Position numbers and translations under genes: made by a program
NCBI RefSeq assembly: GCF_035046505.1
Contig: NC_089822.1
Location: 264,131,024-264,195,023 of the forward strand
Origin: Tiliqua scincoides
Taxonomy: Eukaryota; Chordata; Lepidosauria; Squamata; Scincidae
DNA length: 64,000 nt
Reading direction: 5' to 3'
Shown here: in pieces, positions 1 to 20,891 of the stretch
Numbering within the stretch: the first letter of the stretch is position 1
How the letters are laid out: every line of letters starts with the position of its first letter
Notes under the pieces: generated by a model
Told to the model about the DNA's origin: nothing
The model's input: the letters and a program-made list of their open reading frames with translations, nothing else
Databases searched by the model: none

Positions 1-56
1 AGGGCAGGAAGATTCAATGACTTCCCATCAGGTTTGTCTCCCTCACAGGCAGTGGG

Positions 57-9336
<9,280 letters not shown>

Positions 9337-10990
9337 GGTGTAGAATATTCTGTCACAGGCAGACATGTGTAGGCACCACTGTTGCAGCATTTGCAGCTTT
9401 GGGTTTGCGGATTGCTCTCTTCTCTTGTGCTATGGTTGTCCTTCTGGCTTCAGATGTCTGACAGCCTTGGTGGATCAGCGTGCGCCATGTCTATCGGTTT
9501 TGTGCCAGGATTTCCCAGGTGGTGATGTCAATATCCAGGGAGTTGAGAGAGGCTTTCAGTGTGTCTTTATATAGCTTCTTTTGACCCCCGTGCGATTGCT
9601 TTCCTTGAGACAGCTCACCATAGAAGAGCTGTTTAGGGATGCTGGCATCCTTACAACATGACCTGCCCGGCATGTCTGTGCTTTCATCAGCAGGGTGTGA
9701 ACTGATGGTACTCCTGCTCTGGAAAGGACATCTGTGTCTGGCACCCTGTCCTGCTACCAGATCCTCAGAAGTCTGCAGAGGCAAGTCGTGTGGAAGTGGT
9801 TCAGTTGCCTGGTTCAGTGTACACAGTCCAAGTCTCACTGGCATACAGCAGAGTTGTTAGCACAACTGCTCGGTAGAGTTTAAGCTTTGCAGCAAGGCTT
9901 ATTCCATGGCGATTCCGCACATTGGTCTGCAGTCTGCTGAATGCAGAACTTGCCTTGGCGATTCTGCAGTTGACCTCGATGTCAATTGTCACTGTGCGGG
10001 AGAGGGTGCTGCCAAGGTATGTAAATCGGTCCACTGCTTGCAGCTTTTGTCCCTTCACTATGATGGTGGGCTCTCGGTGTTGGGCCTTCGGGGCTGGCAG
10101 GTGCATCACTTCGGTTTTCTTTGTGTTGATGAGGAAACTGAAATTGTCACATGCTCCTTCAAATTTGTCCATGCTGGCTTGCATTTCCTGTTCTGATCCA
10201 GCATTCAGGGCACAGTCATCAGCAAAAAGAAGGTCTTGTAGCACAGTTTCCTTGGTGACAGCCTGGAGTCTGCAAGACTGGTTTGATGATAACGATGAAG
10301 AGATCAAGGTCCTACTTACTGAAAAGCACCGCCTTCACTGTCATCAACAACTAAGAAAAATATCTTCAACAACATTCGCAGGACCGTACAGAGCAAGCTC
10401 CGCAAGACGCAGGACTCGTGGTTGAGTGCCAAAGCAGATGAAATCCAGAAGTTTGCTGATAGAAATGATGCCAAACGGTTCTATGAAGCTCTCAGATCCT
10501 TGTATGGACCTCAGCCCTCAGGGAGCTCCCCTCTACTGGACTCAAATGGTGTAAATGTCATTACTGGGAAGACCCTGATTCTACAGCGTTGGGCTGAGCA
10601 CTTTCAATCTGTACCACACCGTCCATCCTCCATCAATAACGAGGCAATTGACATAATGCCCCAGGTGGATATCAACTACAGCCTGGATGTCCCAACATCA
10701 GAGACTGAATCTCTGCAGGCCATTAGCCAGTTGTCCAGTGGCAAGGCCCCGGGATCTGACACGATCCCAGCAGAAGTTTATAAAGATGGTTGTGCAGTGC
10801 TTGTCAAGAAACTCACTCAGCTGTTCCAGTCTTTCTGGAATTAAGGATCCATCCCTCAGGAACTGAAAGACCTGTCCGTCGTACACCTCTACAAGAGAAA
10901 AGGAAATTGACAAGTCTGCAATAATTACAGAAAAATATAACTGCTCTCCATCGAAGGCAAGATCCTTGCACGAGTGTTGCTGAATCGCCC
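9337..10990 (-). mobile_element. LINE-X copy 1, with 5' part inverted (twin priming)
   Basis: From about 10279 down to 9337 the minus strand encodes the later part of a reverse transcriptase (LLFADDCALNA, DRFTYLGSTLSRT, LYASETWTVY) and the C-terminus ([12 protein letters not shown]). From about 10280 to 10990 the plus strand carries the earlier part of the same protein (LSAKADEIQKFADRNDAKRF, SSGKAPGSDTIPAEVYK, VVHLYKRKGN). Opposed halves of one LINE meeting at a point are the mark of twin priming. The family is the one often annotated as craniofacial development protein 2-like; I do not assign the clade. The frames are broken. The 3' end is truncated against the gene 1 finger relic. Confidence 0.75.
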
Positions 10991-11229
10991 CGGAGTAATA
11001 CGTATTCCATGAGAAAATAGTCCTCTGGAATGTCCGTTCAGGAACTGGATACAACTTCCATTCGCCTCCATGCACAGAATTCGCCTGTTGGCACTTAGAA
11101 AAGAGCAGCCTAGGCCTATGAAGAGCAGGGCTCAGACCTAGGGATCGGGGCACTGAAGGACCTCCTCCTTCTGTGACTCCCAGCTGTACCTTCACAGAGA
11201 ACCCCCAAACTCCTGAACCTGTTCTGTCC
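10991..11229. other. Unassigned stretch between LINE-X and the DIRS fossil
   Basis: No coding feature is recognised. It may be the end of either neighbour. Confidence 0.3.
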
Positions 11230-13090
11230 TATTTCTTTCTCGATTTTTTTTTCAGTGACTTGAGTGTCAGACGGGCAGGTGCTGACTGACCCTGCCATGG
11301 CACTACTGAGAAGGGAAGTTGACAGGCAAGCTCAAACCCTCGCATTCTCCAGTGGCTCCATGGCAGGGTCAGTCCTATGAATGGGAAAAGCCCAAGCTGT
11401 ACAACCTCAAGGGTGGGAAGAACTCGAGTCACTAGCTACCACGCTCTGCAAAACGCACCTGGCAAAGGCTCCGTCTTGCAAGGTGTAGAAGTCAATTTTA
11501 TAATGTTTGTTGGGTGTGAGGCAAGCTCCAGACAGCTGCCCTGCCTCTAGAGAAGGGAAGGCACAGAGCAGTGCAGTGGTAGCAGCACCTCTGAGGGGGT
11601 GGGCAAACAATCCCCTGTGGGGAAGCAACATCTCATGCCCCGTAAGATTCCACAGTGGCCTCTTGGATCCACCTGGATGTGGTAGAAGTGGAGACCCTGT
11701 TACTGTGACTGGGAGACCTAAAGGATATGAACAAGTCCTCAGGGTGGCGGAAGGAAGAGGTACGGAACGGGAAGAAGCTTATTGCTCTGCATAAGCCCAG
11801 GTTGTGTCGCTCCCTCTCCCTGTCGATTGAGGGAGTGGGACAAAAGGATGGGAGAACCACTTCCTCTGAAAGATGAAATGAGGAATTAACCTGGGGAAGG
11901 AAGGCAGGGTCTTGAGAACTGGCTCTGAATATCCTAATTTTGACACTGTCACTCAAATCTCCATCTCCATGCAGTTAGCTGCAGCATTGCTCTCTGAGGA
12001 TGGATGATGGAACCCTGAGATAGCAGGTCCAGCCTCAGGGAAAGGCTGGTGTACTAAGAGCTTTTTCAGGTTGGAAAACCAGGAGCGACAGGGCCAGTGG
12101 GGTGCCACGAGAAGGACCTTCGCCCCTTCTAGCCTTAAATTTAGTAACATCTTTGAAAGAAGTCTGATGGGACGGAAAGTTGATAGAGATTTTAGAGGGT
12201 TAACTTATTTTCTCTAGTTTGAGAAAAATAAGTGAAATTGGAGCCAAGAGAATGATTGTTGTTCCCCTCAGAAACCAGGATAGGAGGGTCATTATGTCAA
12301 AGTGACCTAAAGAGATCATGATTGGCAGAACATGTAGATCATAACTTTCCCAAAGGGAGAATTCCAGGATCTTGTATAACCCTTGGTGTGGACCAAGAAC
12401 ATTTTGAGATGCAGGGCAGAATGACCTCCTAATTAGAGCTGGGACCATGCACCAAACCTGTCATAATAGGCCCAATAAGGAGGTTGTAGTGACATACAGT
12501 GTCACATGGGTAACTTGTTTATCTCACATTATTTAATGTGATTTTGGGGGTGTGGTTCTTTGAGAAACGGGATGGGAAATGAAGAGTGAACATTTGCATC
12601 CAAACTGAATCAATTGGCTTGTGTGTAACTATTGTAGAAATAAAGCCTCCAAACCCTTTTCAAAGGTCTGTGACTGTTTGGCATTGCGTCAGTGAAAAGA
12701 ATTTAAGAATCTTTCCAGCAAGTATACAGAACGCTTCTGGGCCAAGGGAGATGAAAGGTGTCCATCCCCTCTGAGTCTTGGCATCTCCCCCGAAAAAGAA
12801 TCTCAGCAGCTGTTTGTAGTGCTGGCTCACAAACAGGTCTCGCATCAGTGGCCTGGACCTCCAGCAGTGAGAATACCTGGGGGTGAAGTTGCCATTTGGC
12901 TTGGTCTATCTCTGGTGACTCAGCCAGCCCACTTTGCTTCTAGAGGGAGTAGCCCACTTCTCTTCTATCAGCAGCCTGAACAGCTGAGGGACAGGAAAGC
13001 CCTGAAGTGCCTCCTGGAAGTGCTGGAAAATCTGCCGAAGCACCCCATTTATTGCCATCAAAGACTCATTTGCATATTAATCTCTCTTCC
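11230..13090 (-). mobile_element. DIRS-like tyrosine-recombinase retroelement, fossil
   Basis: Minus-strand pieces resemble the end of the DIRS reverse transcriptase/RNase H protein (EGMDTFHLPWPRSVLY near 12770; KVLLVAPHWPCRSWF near 12120) and a tyrosine-recombinase tail (FRHPEDLFISF, then TTSRWIQEA, near 11700). The order along the strand is that expected for DIRS1. The copy is broken many times and is old; its edges are not resolved. It has no counterpart in the right arm. This is by motif resemblance only. Confidence 0.6.
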
Positions 13091-13481
13091 CCCATCACTA
13101 CAAGACCACCTGTGATGGGGTCCTGCTGACTACTCAGGTAGACTCCAAGGTAAGCCTAACATCAGGTGTTGTGTCCTCTGTCAGACTTCAGGCCCTGAAG
13201 GATCCCAGCCAGGATCCCAGTGTTTGGATCCCAGCCAGGCTGACCCCCCTCCAAGCCAGTCTCCCAGTGCCTCTGGGGTCACAGCCTCCTAATGAGGGAT
13301 GATGGGGTTTAAAGTTGGACCAATCTAAATTTGGATTGTCTCCTCGAGTTACTCTTCCTAGTGCTCAATCTTGGAAAATTAACTCTTGTGCTTAAGTGGA
13401 GTGCGGCCTTCCCACCAGTGGTAGACGCAGCCCTGGCAAGGATCAATGATGGAAAGGAACGGGAGGACTTGGAAGGTTCTT
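13091..13481. other. Unassigned sequence, left of LINE-X copy 2
   Basis: It includes a short repeated GGATCCCAGCCAGG phrase (13199-13238). It may continue the DIRS fossil, but I see no diagnostic motif. It joins the 14447-14949 segment once LINE-X copy 2 is set aside. Confidence 0.3.
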
Positions 13482-14446
13482 TGTTTGTTGGCAAACTTCA
13501 ATCTCGAAAGACTATGGTATCGCGCTCTGAATGGTGGTTCTGGAACAGCGTCTAGTGTGGCTGAAAAGGCCGATTCGGGAGTGACAGTCCCTTCCACACT
13601 GGGAGCAAGTGCAGTCTGTCCCTGGTCTGTCTCCCAGGCTATGGGCCTTCCTTCTTTGCCTCTTTGCCTCAGTCTGTTGGCCAAGTGTATCTTCAAACTG
13701 GGAAAGGCCATGCTGCACAGCCTGCCTCCAAGCAGGCTGCTCAGAGGACAGGGTTTCCCACCTGTTGAGGTCCACTCCTAAGGCCTTCAGATCCCTCTTA
13801 CAGATGTTCCTGTATTGCAGCTGTGGTCTACCTGTAGGACGCTTTCCTTGCACGAGTTCTCCATAGAGGAGATCCTTTGGGATCCGGCCATCATCCATTC
13901 TCACAACATGACCGAGCCAACGCAGGCGTCTCTGTTTCAGCAGTGCATACATGCTAGGGATTCCAGCACATTCCAGGACTGTGTTGTTTGGAACTTTGTC
14001 CTGCCAGGTGATGCCGAGGATGCGTTGGAGGCAGCGCATGTGGAAAGCGTTCAGTTTCCTGTTGTGAGCGAAGAGTCCATGACTCGCTGCAGTACAGAAG
14101 TGTACTCAGGACGCAAGCTCTGTAGACCTGGATCTTGGTATGTTCTGTCAGCTTCTTGTTGGACCAAACTCATTTTGTGAGTTTGGAAAACGTGGTAGCT
14201 GCTTTACCGATGCATTTGTTTAGCTCGGTATCGAGAGAAAGAGTGTCGGACATCGTTGAGCCAAGGTACACAAAGTCATGGACAACCTCCAGTTCATGCG
14301 CAGAGATTGTAATGCAGGGAGGTGAGTCCACATCCTGAACCATGACCTGTGTTTTCTTCAGGCTGATTGTCAGTCCAAAATCTTGGCAGGCCTTGCTAAA
14401 ACGATCCATGAGCTGCTGGAGATCTTTGGCAAGGTCCAAGGTCTTT
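13482..14446 (-). mobile_element. LINE-X copy 2 (subfamily B), 5'-truncated
   Basis: On the minus strand: SLKKTQVMVQDVDSPPCITI, VHDFVYLGSTMSDTLSLDTE, then MRCLQRILGITWQDKVPNNT, RLRWLGHVVRMDDGRIPKDL and the tail CTCSQCGRDCHSRIGLFSH. The last is a CX2C...H motif typical of this LINE's C-terminus. The plus-strand 3' end begins TTGGCAAACTTCAATCTCG. A probable target duplication is GAAGGTTCTT at 13472-13481 and GAAGGTCCTT at 14447-14456, with one mismatch. The frame is broken at least once, near 14040. Confidence 0.82.
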
Positions 14447-14949
14447 GAAGGTCCTTAGCAAATAGGATATATGCCTGAATGATGCTCTTTGGTCCAATCC
14501 AGGCACCAGGGTACCAGACCTTCAGGAACTCTGACCTCATCGGCTGACACAATCCCTTCCCCTCCGACCTCGAAAGTCACAGCTGCATCATCCAGTTTCT
14601 GTTTAGTGTTGGAAAAATCACTCCCAGAAGCATTAGGGTGTGTGTTTCCCCTCAGGATAGTGGGCCCTGCAAGGTGGCAACGCAACAACATGTGGAGGCG
14701 ACAGCACAACAGATTCCTTTAAGCTAAGAATAAGGATGAGATAAGTAGCGTGTAAGCATGTAAACATACTTACCCACATGGGTTACATATATCGCCCTCC
14801 CAGGCTGTGACTTGCCTGCCGGCTCAGTCTCAGCCCAAGAGGCCAACTACCGCTGTACCGTTTCCGATGTTAGGAGTGCGAGGATTCCTATCAGCACGAC
14901 CTGCGCCATTTATACCCCCTTAGAAGGTTCCAGAGTCATGTGCACATAA
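14447..14949. other. Unassigned, possible retroelement remnant
   Basis: An 84-codon minus-strand frame (14455-14709) has no family I can name. A TTTATAC box lies near 14913. No right-arm match was seen, so this belongs to the left-specific insertion block. Confidence 0.3.
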
Positions 14950-15205
14950 GGAATTATGCAGGGATGGACAGAGTGGATAGGGAGATGCTCTTTACACTCT
15001 CACATAATACCAGAACCAGGGGACATCCACTAAAATTGAGTGTTGGGCGGGTTAGGACAGACAAAAGGGCACCAGGGTGAGGTTTCTTGTTATCTGGTGT
15101 GCTCCCTGGGGCATTTGGTGGGCCGCTGTGAGATACAGGAAGCTGGACTAGATGGGCCTATGGCCTGAGCCAGTGGGGCTGTTCTTATGTTCTTATGTTC
15201 TTATG
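14950..15205 (+). mobile_element. CR1 3' fragment with internal deletion
   Basis: It reads from the NKIMQGMDRVDREMLF region to the CR1 3' end (GACTAGATGGGCCTATGGCC) and closes in three TTCTTATG octamers. The VVGLWNSLP segment between is missing, so it is deleted internally. Confidence 0.85.
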
Positions 15206-15595
15206 ACAGTAGTTGTACCACCCTCCCTGAGGGCAGAAGTTCCCTCTCTGGTACAGTGCAGTCTCCCAGACCCACAACATGGAATCAGGACTAACGAGGT
15301 GGAGCCCAGATAATAGGGGCTGCTTCTTCGTCCACCTCTGGTGCTGTTTCCCAGCCAGAATTCCCAGGTGTGTGTTTAGCAGCCTTTTCCATTGTGTATA
15401 CAGATGTGCAATCGGTATTTTTCAGAATGCTTCCTGGGAGGGAACATGATCCAAGGCTGCCCTCCTTCCATGTGCAGGGAACACAGCAAGACCTGAATGG
15501 TCTTCCCTTGTTCTCTGGAATTATTTTCCTCCATTCAAGTTTATTCTGGCTGTAATTTTGAGAAGCACACAACAAAGCACTTTGATACCTAATCC
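15206..15595. other. Inverted-duplication sequence (left arm)
   Basis: Non-coding. About 15390-15595 matches the reverse complement of 52178-52390 in the right arm. The first 180 bp has no counterpart: there the right arm carries two zinc fingers instead. Confidence 0.6.
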
Positions 15596-15934
15596 CAGTG
15601 GTTCTCACACATTTCGCACCAGGACGCACTTTTTAGAATGAGAATCTGTCAGGACCCACCAGAAGTGATGTCATGACTGGAAGTGACATCATCAAGCAGG
15701 AAAATTTTTAATAATCCTAGGCTGCACCCTACCCACACTTACCCAGGAGTAAGTCCCATTTACTATCATTGTTAAAGAATATACATAGTAGCTTGTTAAA
15801 AGCACAGGTCTGTCACGTTTCCCCAAATGCAGTCAAGTCTAACATTAAAAATAAAATATTAAAATGAATGGGGACCCACCTGAAATTGGTTCAAAACCCA
15901 CCTAGTGGGTCCAACCCCCGGTTTGAGAAACACG
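15596..15934 (-). mobile_element. 340-bp non-autonomous hAT element (left-arm copy)
   Basis: It opens CAGTGGTTCTCACACATTTC and closes GTTTGAGAAACACGG, imperfect inverted ends of the hAT CAGTGGTTCTCAAAC type. The interior has paired GGGTCC/GGACCC runs and a half copy of the MITE arm (AGGAGTAAGTCCCATT). The right-arm copy at 51836-52177 sits at the same place. Other copies: 26793-27146, and partial 20093-20240. Confidence 0.75.
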
Positions 15935-17198
15935 GCCTTGTCATAATAGATAGACTGTGAACCTGGGCATAGGACAGCAGCTGGGATGGATTTCCCCAAG
16001 GTGTTTTGATACGAATCTTGACAGGGGGAATAGAATTGCTTCTAAAGGAGTTACGCAGACAGGAATCTTTCTCATATGACTGCAGGCAGCAATTCTCTGC
16101 GTCAGGTACGAATAGACTGTCTTGCCGTTCCCAGGGAAGGGATAGGAGCTGCTGCCTAAGGAGGGTGTTCATAGGATCTCTGCAAGAGTCACTGCTCTGG
16201 TCTGGCCCCCTTTCAATCAGCCTCTGCTGACTGTGGAAAATGTGGCAATTATTCCACATGTCTTTGCAATGGAGTAACAATCTTCTATACATTTGCTTTG
16301 TTTTAAAATGCAAGTAGTTAATTGTAAGGTATCCACATACTGGTATTGGACACCCCCTTCCTCCCGATTGGTTACCAGGGATGTGTGATTTGCTTGGTGG
16401 GGCTTTCAATGTGCTGCACTCCCCCATCTCTCTCTCTCCCACACACACACGCCCCCTTTTGTACTGCAGACTCTAAAACTATGTGCAGAGCGAGAAGGGT
16501 AAACAGTTCTCCAAGAGGATCTGCTGAGCCCAAAGAATGGGCTGTGAACCACATTAAGAAGCCTTCACTTGTGCATCATCCCAGATTAGTCCCAAAGGTG
16601 GAGTTGTTCAGACATGGAATGGATGTAAGATTCAAACAATGAAATTAAGCCACATGCTAAGGGCTCCCCTGTTAGTCTAGGTCAGGACATGGACTACCAC
16701 AAGTGGGGGGGGGGGCTGTTCTTATGTTCTTATGACAACAGTGACTCCATTAGAGACGAGTAAAACTAAATGCTTTTGCTTGCCAAGTTAGTGAGACAGC
16801 TTCATGCCCTCACCTGGTGCATTGAGTTCCAGTGCCTTGATCCTTGACGATAACCACAGGGCCAGTCTGTGAAAATGCTCTGTTATCTTGCAGGAGCAGC
16901 AAAATGTGTTCAGAGGAACGACATCAGTCCCAGAAGGAGGGGTAGAGGGGCTTTTGGGTGAGGCAGGGGTGGAAATTTTCTGAGACTCTGTCTGTTGAAC
17001 TGTGTTGCTTCGAACTATAAAAGGCTGGCTGTGTGCAGCTGAACTTTGCACATGATCTGAGAATATGCTCCTTGCGCTTTGCTTGGTTAACTTTCACTAA
17101 ATAGCTGTTGCTGCACCTTCCAATGGGTGGGTTATTGAATCAAGGCACACCAGGCACATTGCCTTCCGGTTTGGGGGGCAGCAACAGTGTATATTGTA
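15935..17198. other. Left-arm duplication sequence, no gene
   Basis: Mirror-matched to about 50737-51835. It contains a (CT)n-(CA)n run at 16428-16451 and an 11-G run near 16707, matched by a C run near 51213. Open frames here (for example 15891-16448 minus) have no recognisable product. Confidence 0.6.
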
Positions 17199-19596
17199 CA
17201 TGTTGGGGGAAGAATACCAGGCAAATCTCTCACAAAAACCATTGACTTCTGACAAGCGGACATCCCTCAAATGAAGAGGCTGGTTAGAAGGAGGTTGAAA
17301 GGGAAGATAAAAAGAGTGCAATCTCTCCAGAGTGCATGGAGGTTGCTCAAATCAACAGTAATAGAGGCCCAACGGAAGTGTATACCGCAAAGAAAGAAGC
17401 GCTCGACTATGTCCAGGAGGGTGCCCGCATGGCTAACCAGCCAAGTTAGAGAGGCTGTGAAGGGCAAGGAAGCTTCCTTCCATAAATGGAAGTCTTGCCC
17501 GAATGAGGAGAATAAAAAGGAACATAAACTGTGGCAAAAGAAATGTAAGAAGGTGATACGGGAGGCCAAGTGAGACTATGAGAAACGCATGGCCGGCAAC
17601 ATGAAGGGGAATAATAAAAGCTTCTTCAAATATGTTAGAAGCAGGAAACCCGCCAGAGAAGCGGTTGGCCCTCTGGATGGTGAGGGAGGGAAAGGGGAGA
17701 TAAAAGGAGACTTAGAGATGGCAGAGAAATTAAATGAGTTCTTTGCATCTGTCTTCACGGCAGAAGACCTCGGGCAGATACCGCTGCCTGAACGGCCCCT
17801 CCTGACCGAGGAGTTAAGTCAGATAGAGGTTAAAAGAGAAGATGTTTCAGACCTCATTGATAAATTAAAGATCAGTTAAGTCAGATAGAGGTTAAAAGAG
17901 AAGATGTTTCAGACCTCATTGGTAAATTAAAGATCAATAAGTCACCGGGCCCTGATGGCATCCACCCAAGAGTTATTAAGGAATTGAAGAATGAAGTTGC
18001 AGATCTCTTGACTAAGGTATGCAACTTGTCCCTCAAAACGGCCATGGTGCCAGAAGATTGGAGAATAGCAAATGTCACACCTATTTTTAAAAAGGGAAAG
18101 AGGGGGGACCCGGGAAACTATAGGCCGGTCAGCCTAACATCCATACCGGGTAAGATGGTGGAATGCCTCATCAAAGATAGGATCTCAAAACACATAGATG
18201 AACAGGCCTTGCTGAGGGAGAGTCAGCATGGCTTCTGTAAGGGTAAGTCTTGCCTCACGAACCTTATAGAATTCTTTGAAAAGGTCAACAGGCATGTGGA
18301 TGCGGGAGAACCCGTGGACATTATATATCTGGACTTTCAGAAGGCGTTTGACACGGTCCCTCACCAAAGGCTACTGAAAAAACTCCACAGTCAGGCAATT
18401 AGAGGACAGGTCCTCTCATGGACTGAGAACTGGTTGGAGGCCAGGAAGCAGAGAGTGGGTGTCAATGGGCAATTTTCACAATGGAGAGAGGTGAAAAGCG
18501 GTGTGCCCCAAGGATCCAGTGCTTTTCAACCTCTTCATAAATGACCTGGAGACAGGGTTGAGCAGTGAAGTGGCTAAGTTTGCAGACGACACCAAACTTT
18601 TCCGAGTGGTGAAGACCAGAAGTGATTGTGAGGAGCTCCAGAAGGATCTCTCCAGACTGGCAGAATGGGCAGCAAAATGGCAGATGCGCTTCAATGTCAG
18701 TAAGTGTAAAGTCATGCACATTGGGGCAAAAAATCAAAACTTTAGATATAGGCTGATGGGTTCTGAGCTGTCTGTGACAGATCAGGAGAGAGATCTTGGG
18801 GTGGTGGTGGACAGGTCGATGAAAGTGTCGACCCAGCGTGCGGCGGCAGTGAAGAAGGCCAATTCTATGCTTGGGATCATTAGGAAGGGTATTGAGAACA
18901 AAACAGCTAATATTATAATGCCGTTGTACAAATCTATAGTAAGGCCACACCTAGAGTATTGTGTCCAGTTCTGGTCGCCGCATCTCAAAAAAGACATAGT
19001 GGAAATGGAAAAGGTGCAAAAGAGAGCGACTAAGATGATAAGGGGCTGGGGCACCTTCCTTATGAGGAAAGGCTACGGCGTTTGGGCCTCTTCAGCCTAG
19101 AAAAGAGACGCTTGAGGGGGGACATGATTGAGACATACAAAATTATGCAGGGAATGGACAGAGTGGATAGGGAGATGCTCTTTACACTCTCACATAACAC
19201 CAGAACCAGGGGACATCCACTAAAATTGAGTGTTGGGCGGGTTAGGACAGACAGAAGAAAATATTTCTTTACTCAGCGTGTGGTCGGTCTGTGGAACTCC
19301 TTGCCACAGGATGTGGTGCTGGCATCTAGCCTAGATGCCTTTAAAAGGGGACAAGTTTCTGGAGGAAAAATCCATTATGGGGTACAAGCCATGATGTGTA
19401 TGCGGAACCTCCTGATTTTAGAAATGGGTTATGTCAGAATGCCAGATGCAGGGGAGGGCACCAGGATGAGGTCTCTTGTTATCTGGTGTGCTCCCTGGGG
19501 CATTTGGTGGGCCGCTGTGAGATACAGGAAACTGGACTAGATGGGCCTGTGGCCTGATCCAGTGGGGCTGTTCTTATGTTCTTATGTTCTTATGTT
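17199..19596 (+). mobile_element. CR1 LINE, 5'-truncated (left-arm copy)
   Basis: It starts at the end of the endonuclease and runs through RT ([55 protein letters not shown]) to the C-terminal FFTQRVVGLWNSLPQDVV and a tail of TTCTTATG octamers. Frames are broken three to four times. A 62-bp exact-length tandem duplication lies at 17813-17874 and 17875-17936. The same insertion is present in the right arm at 48414-50736. Confidence 0.93.
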
Positions 19597-19706
19597 CTTA
19601 AGAACAGCCCCACTGGATCAGGCCATAGGCCCATCTAATCCAGCTGTGAGATACAGGAAACCGGGCCTATGGCCTGATCCAATGGGACTGTGCGTATGTT
19701 CTTATG
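19597..19706 (-). repeat. Back-to-back CR1 3' ends (foldback)
   Basis: Two short CR1 3' ends face away from each other, giving an AAGAACAGCCCCACTGG...CCAATGGGACTGTGCGTATG palindrome. The same arrangement recurs at about 47023-47143. Confidence 0.7.
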
Positions 19707-20000
19707 TACCAGTTGAAAGGCCGGCTGCCGTGCAGACATCAAAGTCCCACAGCCTGCTTGGAGCAGGGCCCCATTTTGGATGGTGCAGGAGCAGCAAAAA
19801 CAAGCTGCATTTTTTTCCTTTTTTAGACATGCAAAGCCAGGTGGGTCCTGAGAGTGATGTGGTTTAACTTAAACTGAACTGGGCACTGGATAAGGCAGAA
19901 AATCTGACTGAATTTTTCTTGGGGGAAGGGGTGTTACTGCATGCAGGCTGCACGGAAAATTCACTTGGTGGAACAGGGTTGGCTTCTCCGTATTCAATTA

Positions 20001-20089
20001 GGGCACAATCCTAACCAGGTCTACTCAGAAGTAAGTCCTATTTTGTTCAATGGGGCTTACTCTCACAAAGAGTGGTTAGGACTGCAGCC
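20001..20089 (+). repeat. 89-bp Harbinger-like MITE
   Basis: Same termini and length as the copy at 6943. It is flanked by TTA on both sides (19998-20000 and 20090-20092). It lies against a partial 340-bp-family hAT end (about 20093-20240). The pair recurs in reverse at 45637-45878. Confidence 0.7.
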
Positions 20090-20240
20090 TTATTTCTTTA
20101 CCTGAATTTAATTTTTGATAATTATTTATTTTAGCTTGCTTGATGCTGCTGCTTCCAGCCATGACATCACTTTCGGTGGGTCCCAGACAGATTGTCATTC
20201 TAAGAAGTGGGTCCTGGTGCTAAAAGTTGGAGAACCACCT

Positions 20241-20891
20241 TGGGTGTTATTTTTATAGCAGAAGCCATCCATTTCTCTCTCTTCAGAGTCCTGAGCACAG
20301 TTGTTACTGATAGAGCAGACTTTAGGGGAATGATTAAAAAAATAGAATGAAACACAGACCTCTGATGGAAGTATTTATTTATTTATTTTAAAAAGGATTT
20401 GGGAGGTCATGGCAATCTTTCCAAGCCTGTGCAAGAAAGGGCTAGGATCCAATTCAATCATGGTACTACCTTATCCAAACTCAGTCCCAGAAGAGCCAGC
20501 CGGCAGCTGCAGGGCCATGCGCCTCTTGCCTCCCTCGGGGAGCCAATGAGGGAGCACACCTTCAACCCTTGCTCTCCTACAACTGCCTGCTGGCTTTGTT
20601 CTGCTGCCCAAGGCCCTGTTCGCCTTCAGACCGCCCAAGGTCCTGCTGGAGCTTCTGTGAAAACCAGCACTGGAAGAAATGTGTGCACCCCAGAAGTGAT
20701 TGGTGTACAGACATGGCCCAAGGGTGGGACTGGCCAGGTCTGCACTGAGTGCCATGCTTCTTCAGGGCAACTCTACCCTCATGTCGATTTTGTGTATATG
20801 GATTCTGGGAGAAATAATTAATGGTGCCAGACGGGCATCAAGATATGTTGGCATGTAAAGCTGGTGCTTCTGGTAGCAACTTTAATACTGG
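20241..20891. other. Left-arm duplication sequence, inner part
   Basis: Non-coding; mirror-matched to about 45003-45640. A 140-codon open frame (20399-20821) looks fortuitous: its right-arm match is not open in the same frame. Confidence 0.55.

Noticed and set aside
16690-16720. Poly-G run as a functional quadruplex
   Set aside because: A single G run with a matching C run in the mirror arm; there are not four separate G tracts.
19597-19706. CR1 foldback as a structured RNA or terminator
   Set aside because: Both halves are ordinary CR1 3' ends placed back to back.
20399-20821. 140-codon frame in the left arm
   Set aside because: The mirror copy at 45003-45470 does not keep the same frame open, so coding is unlikely.
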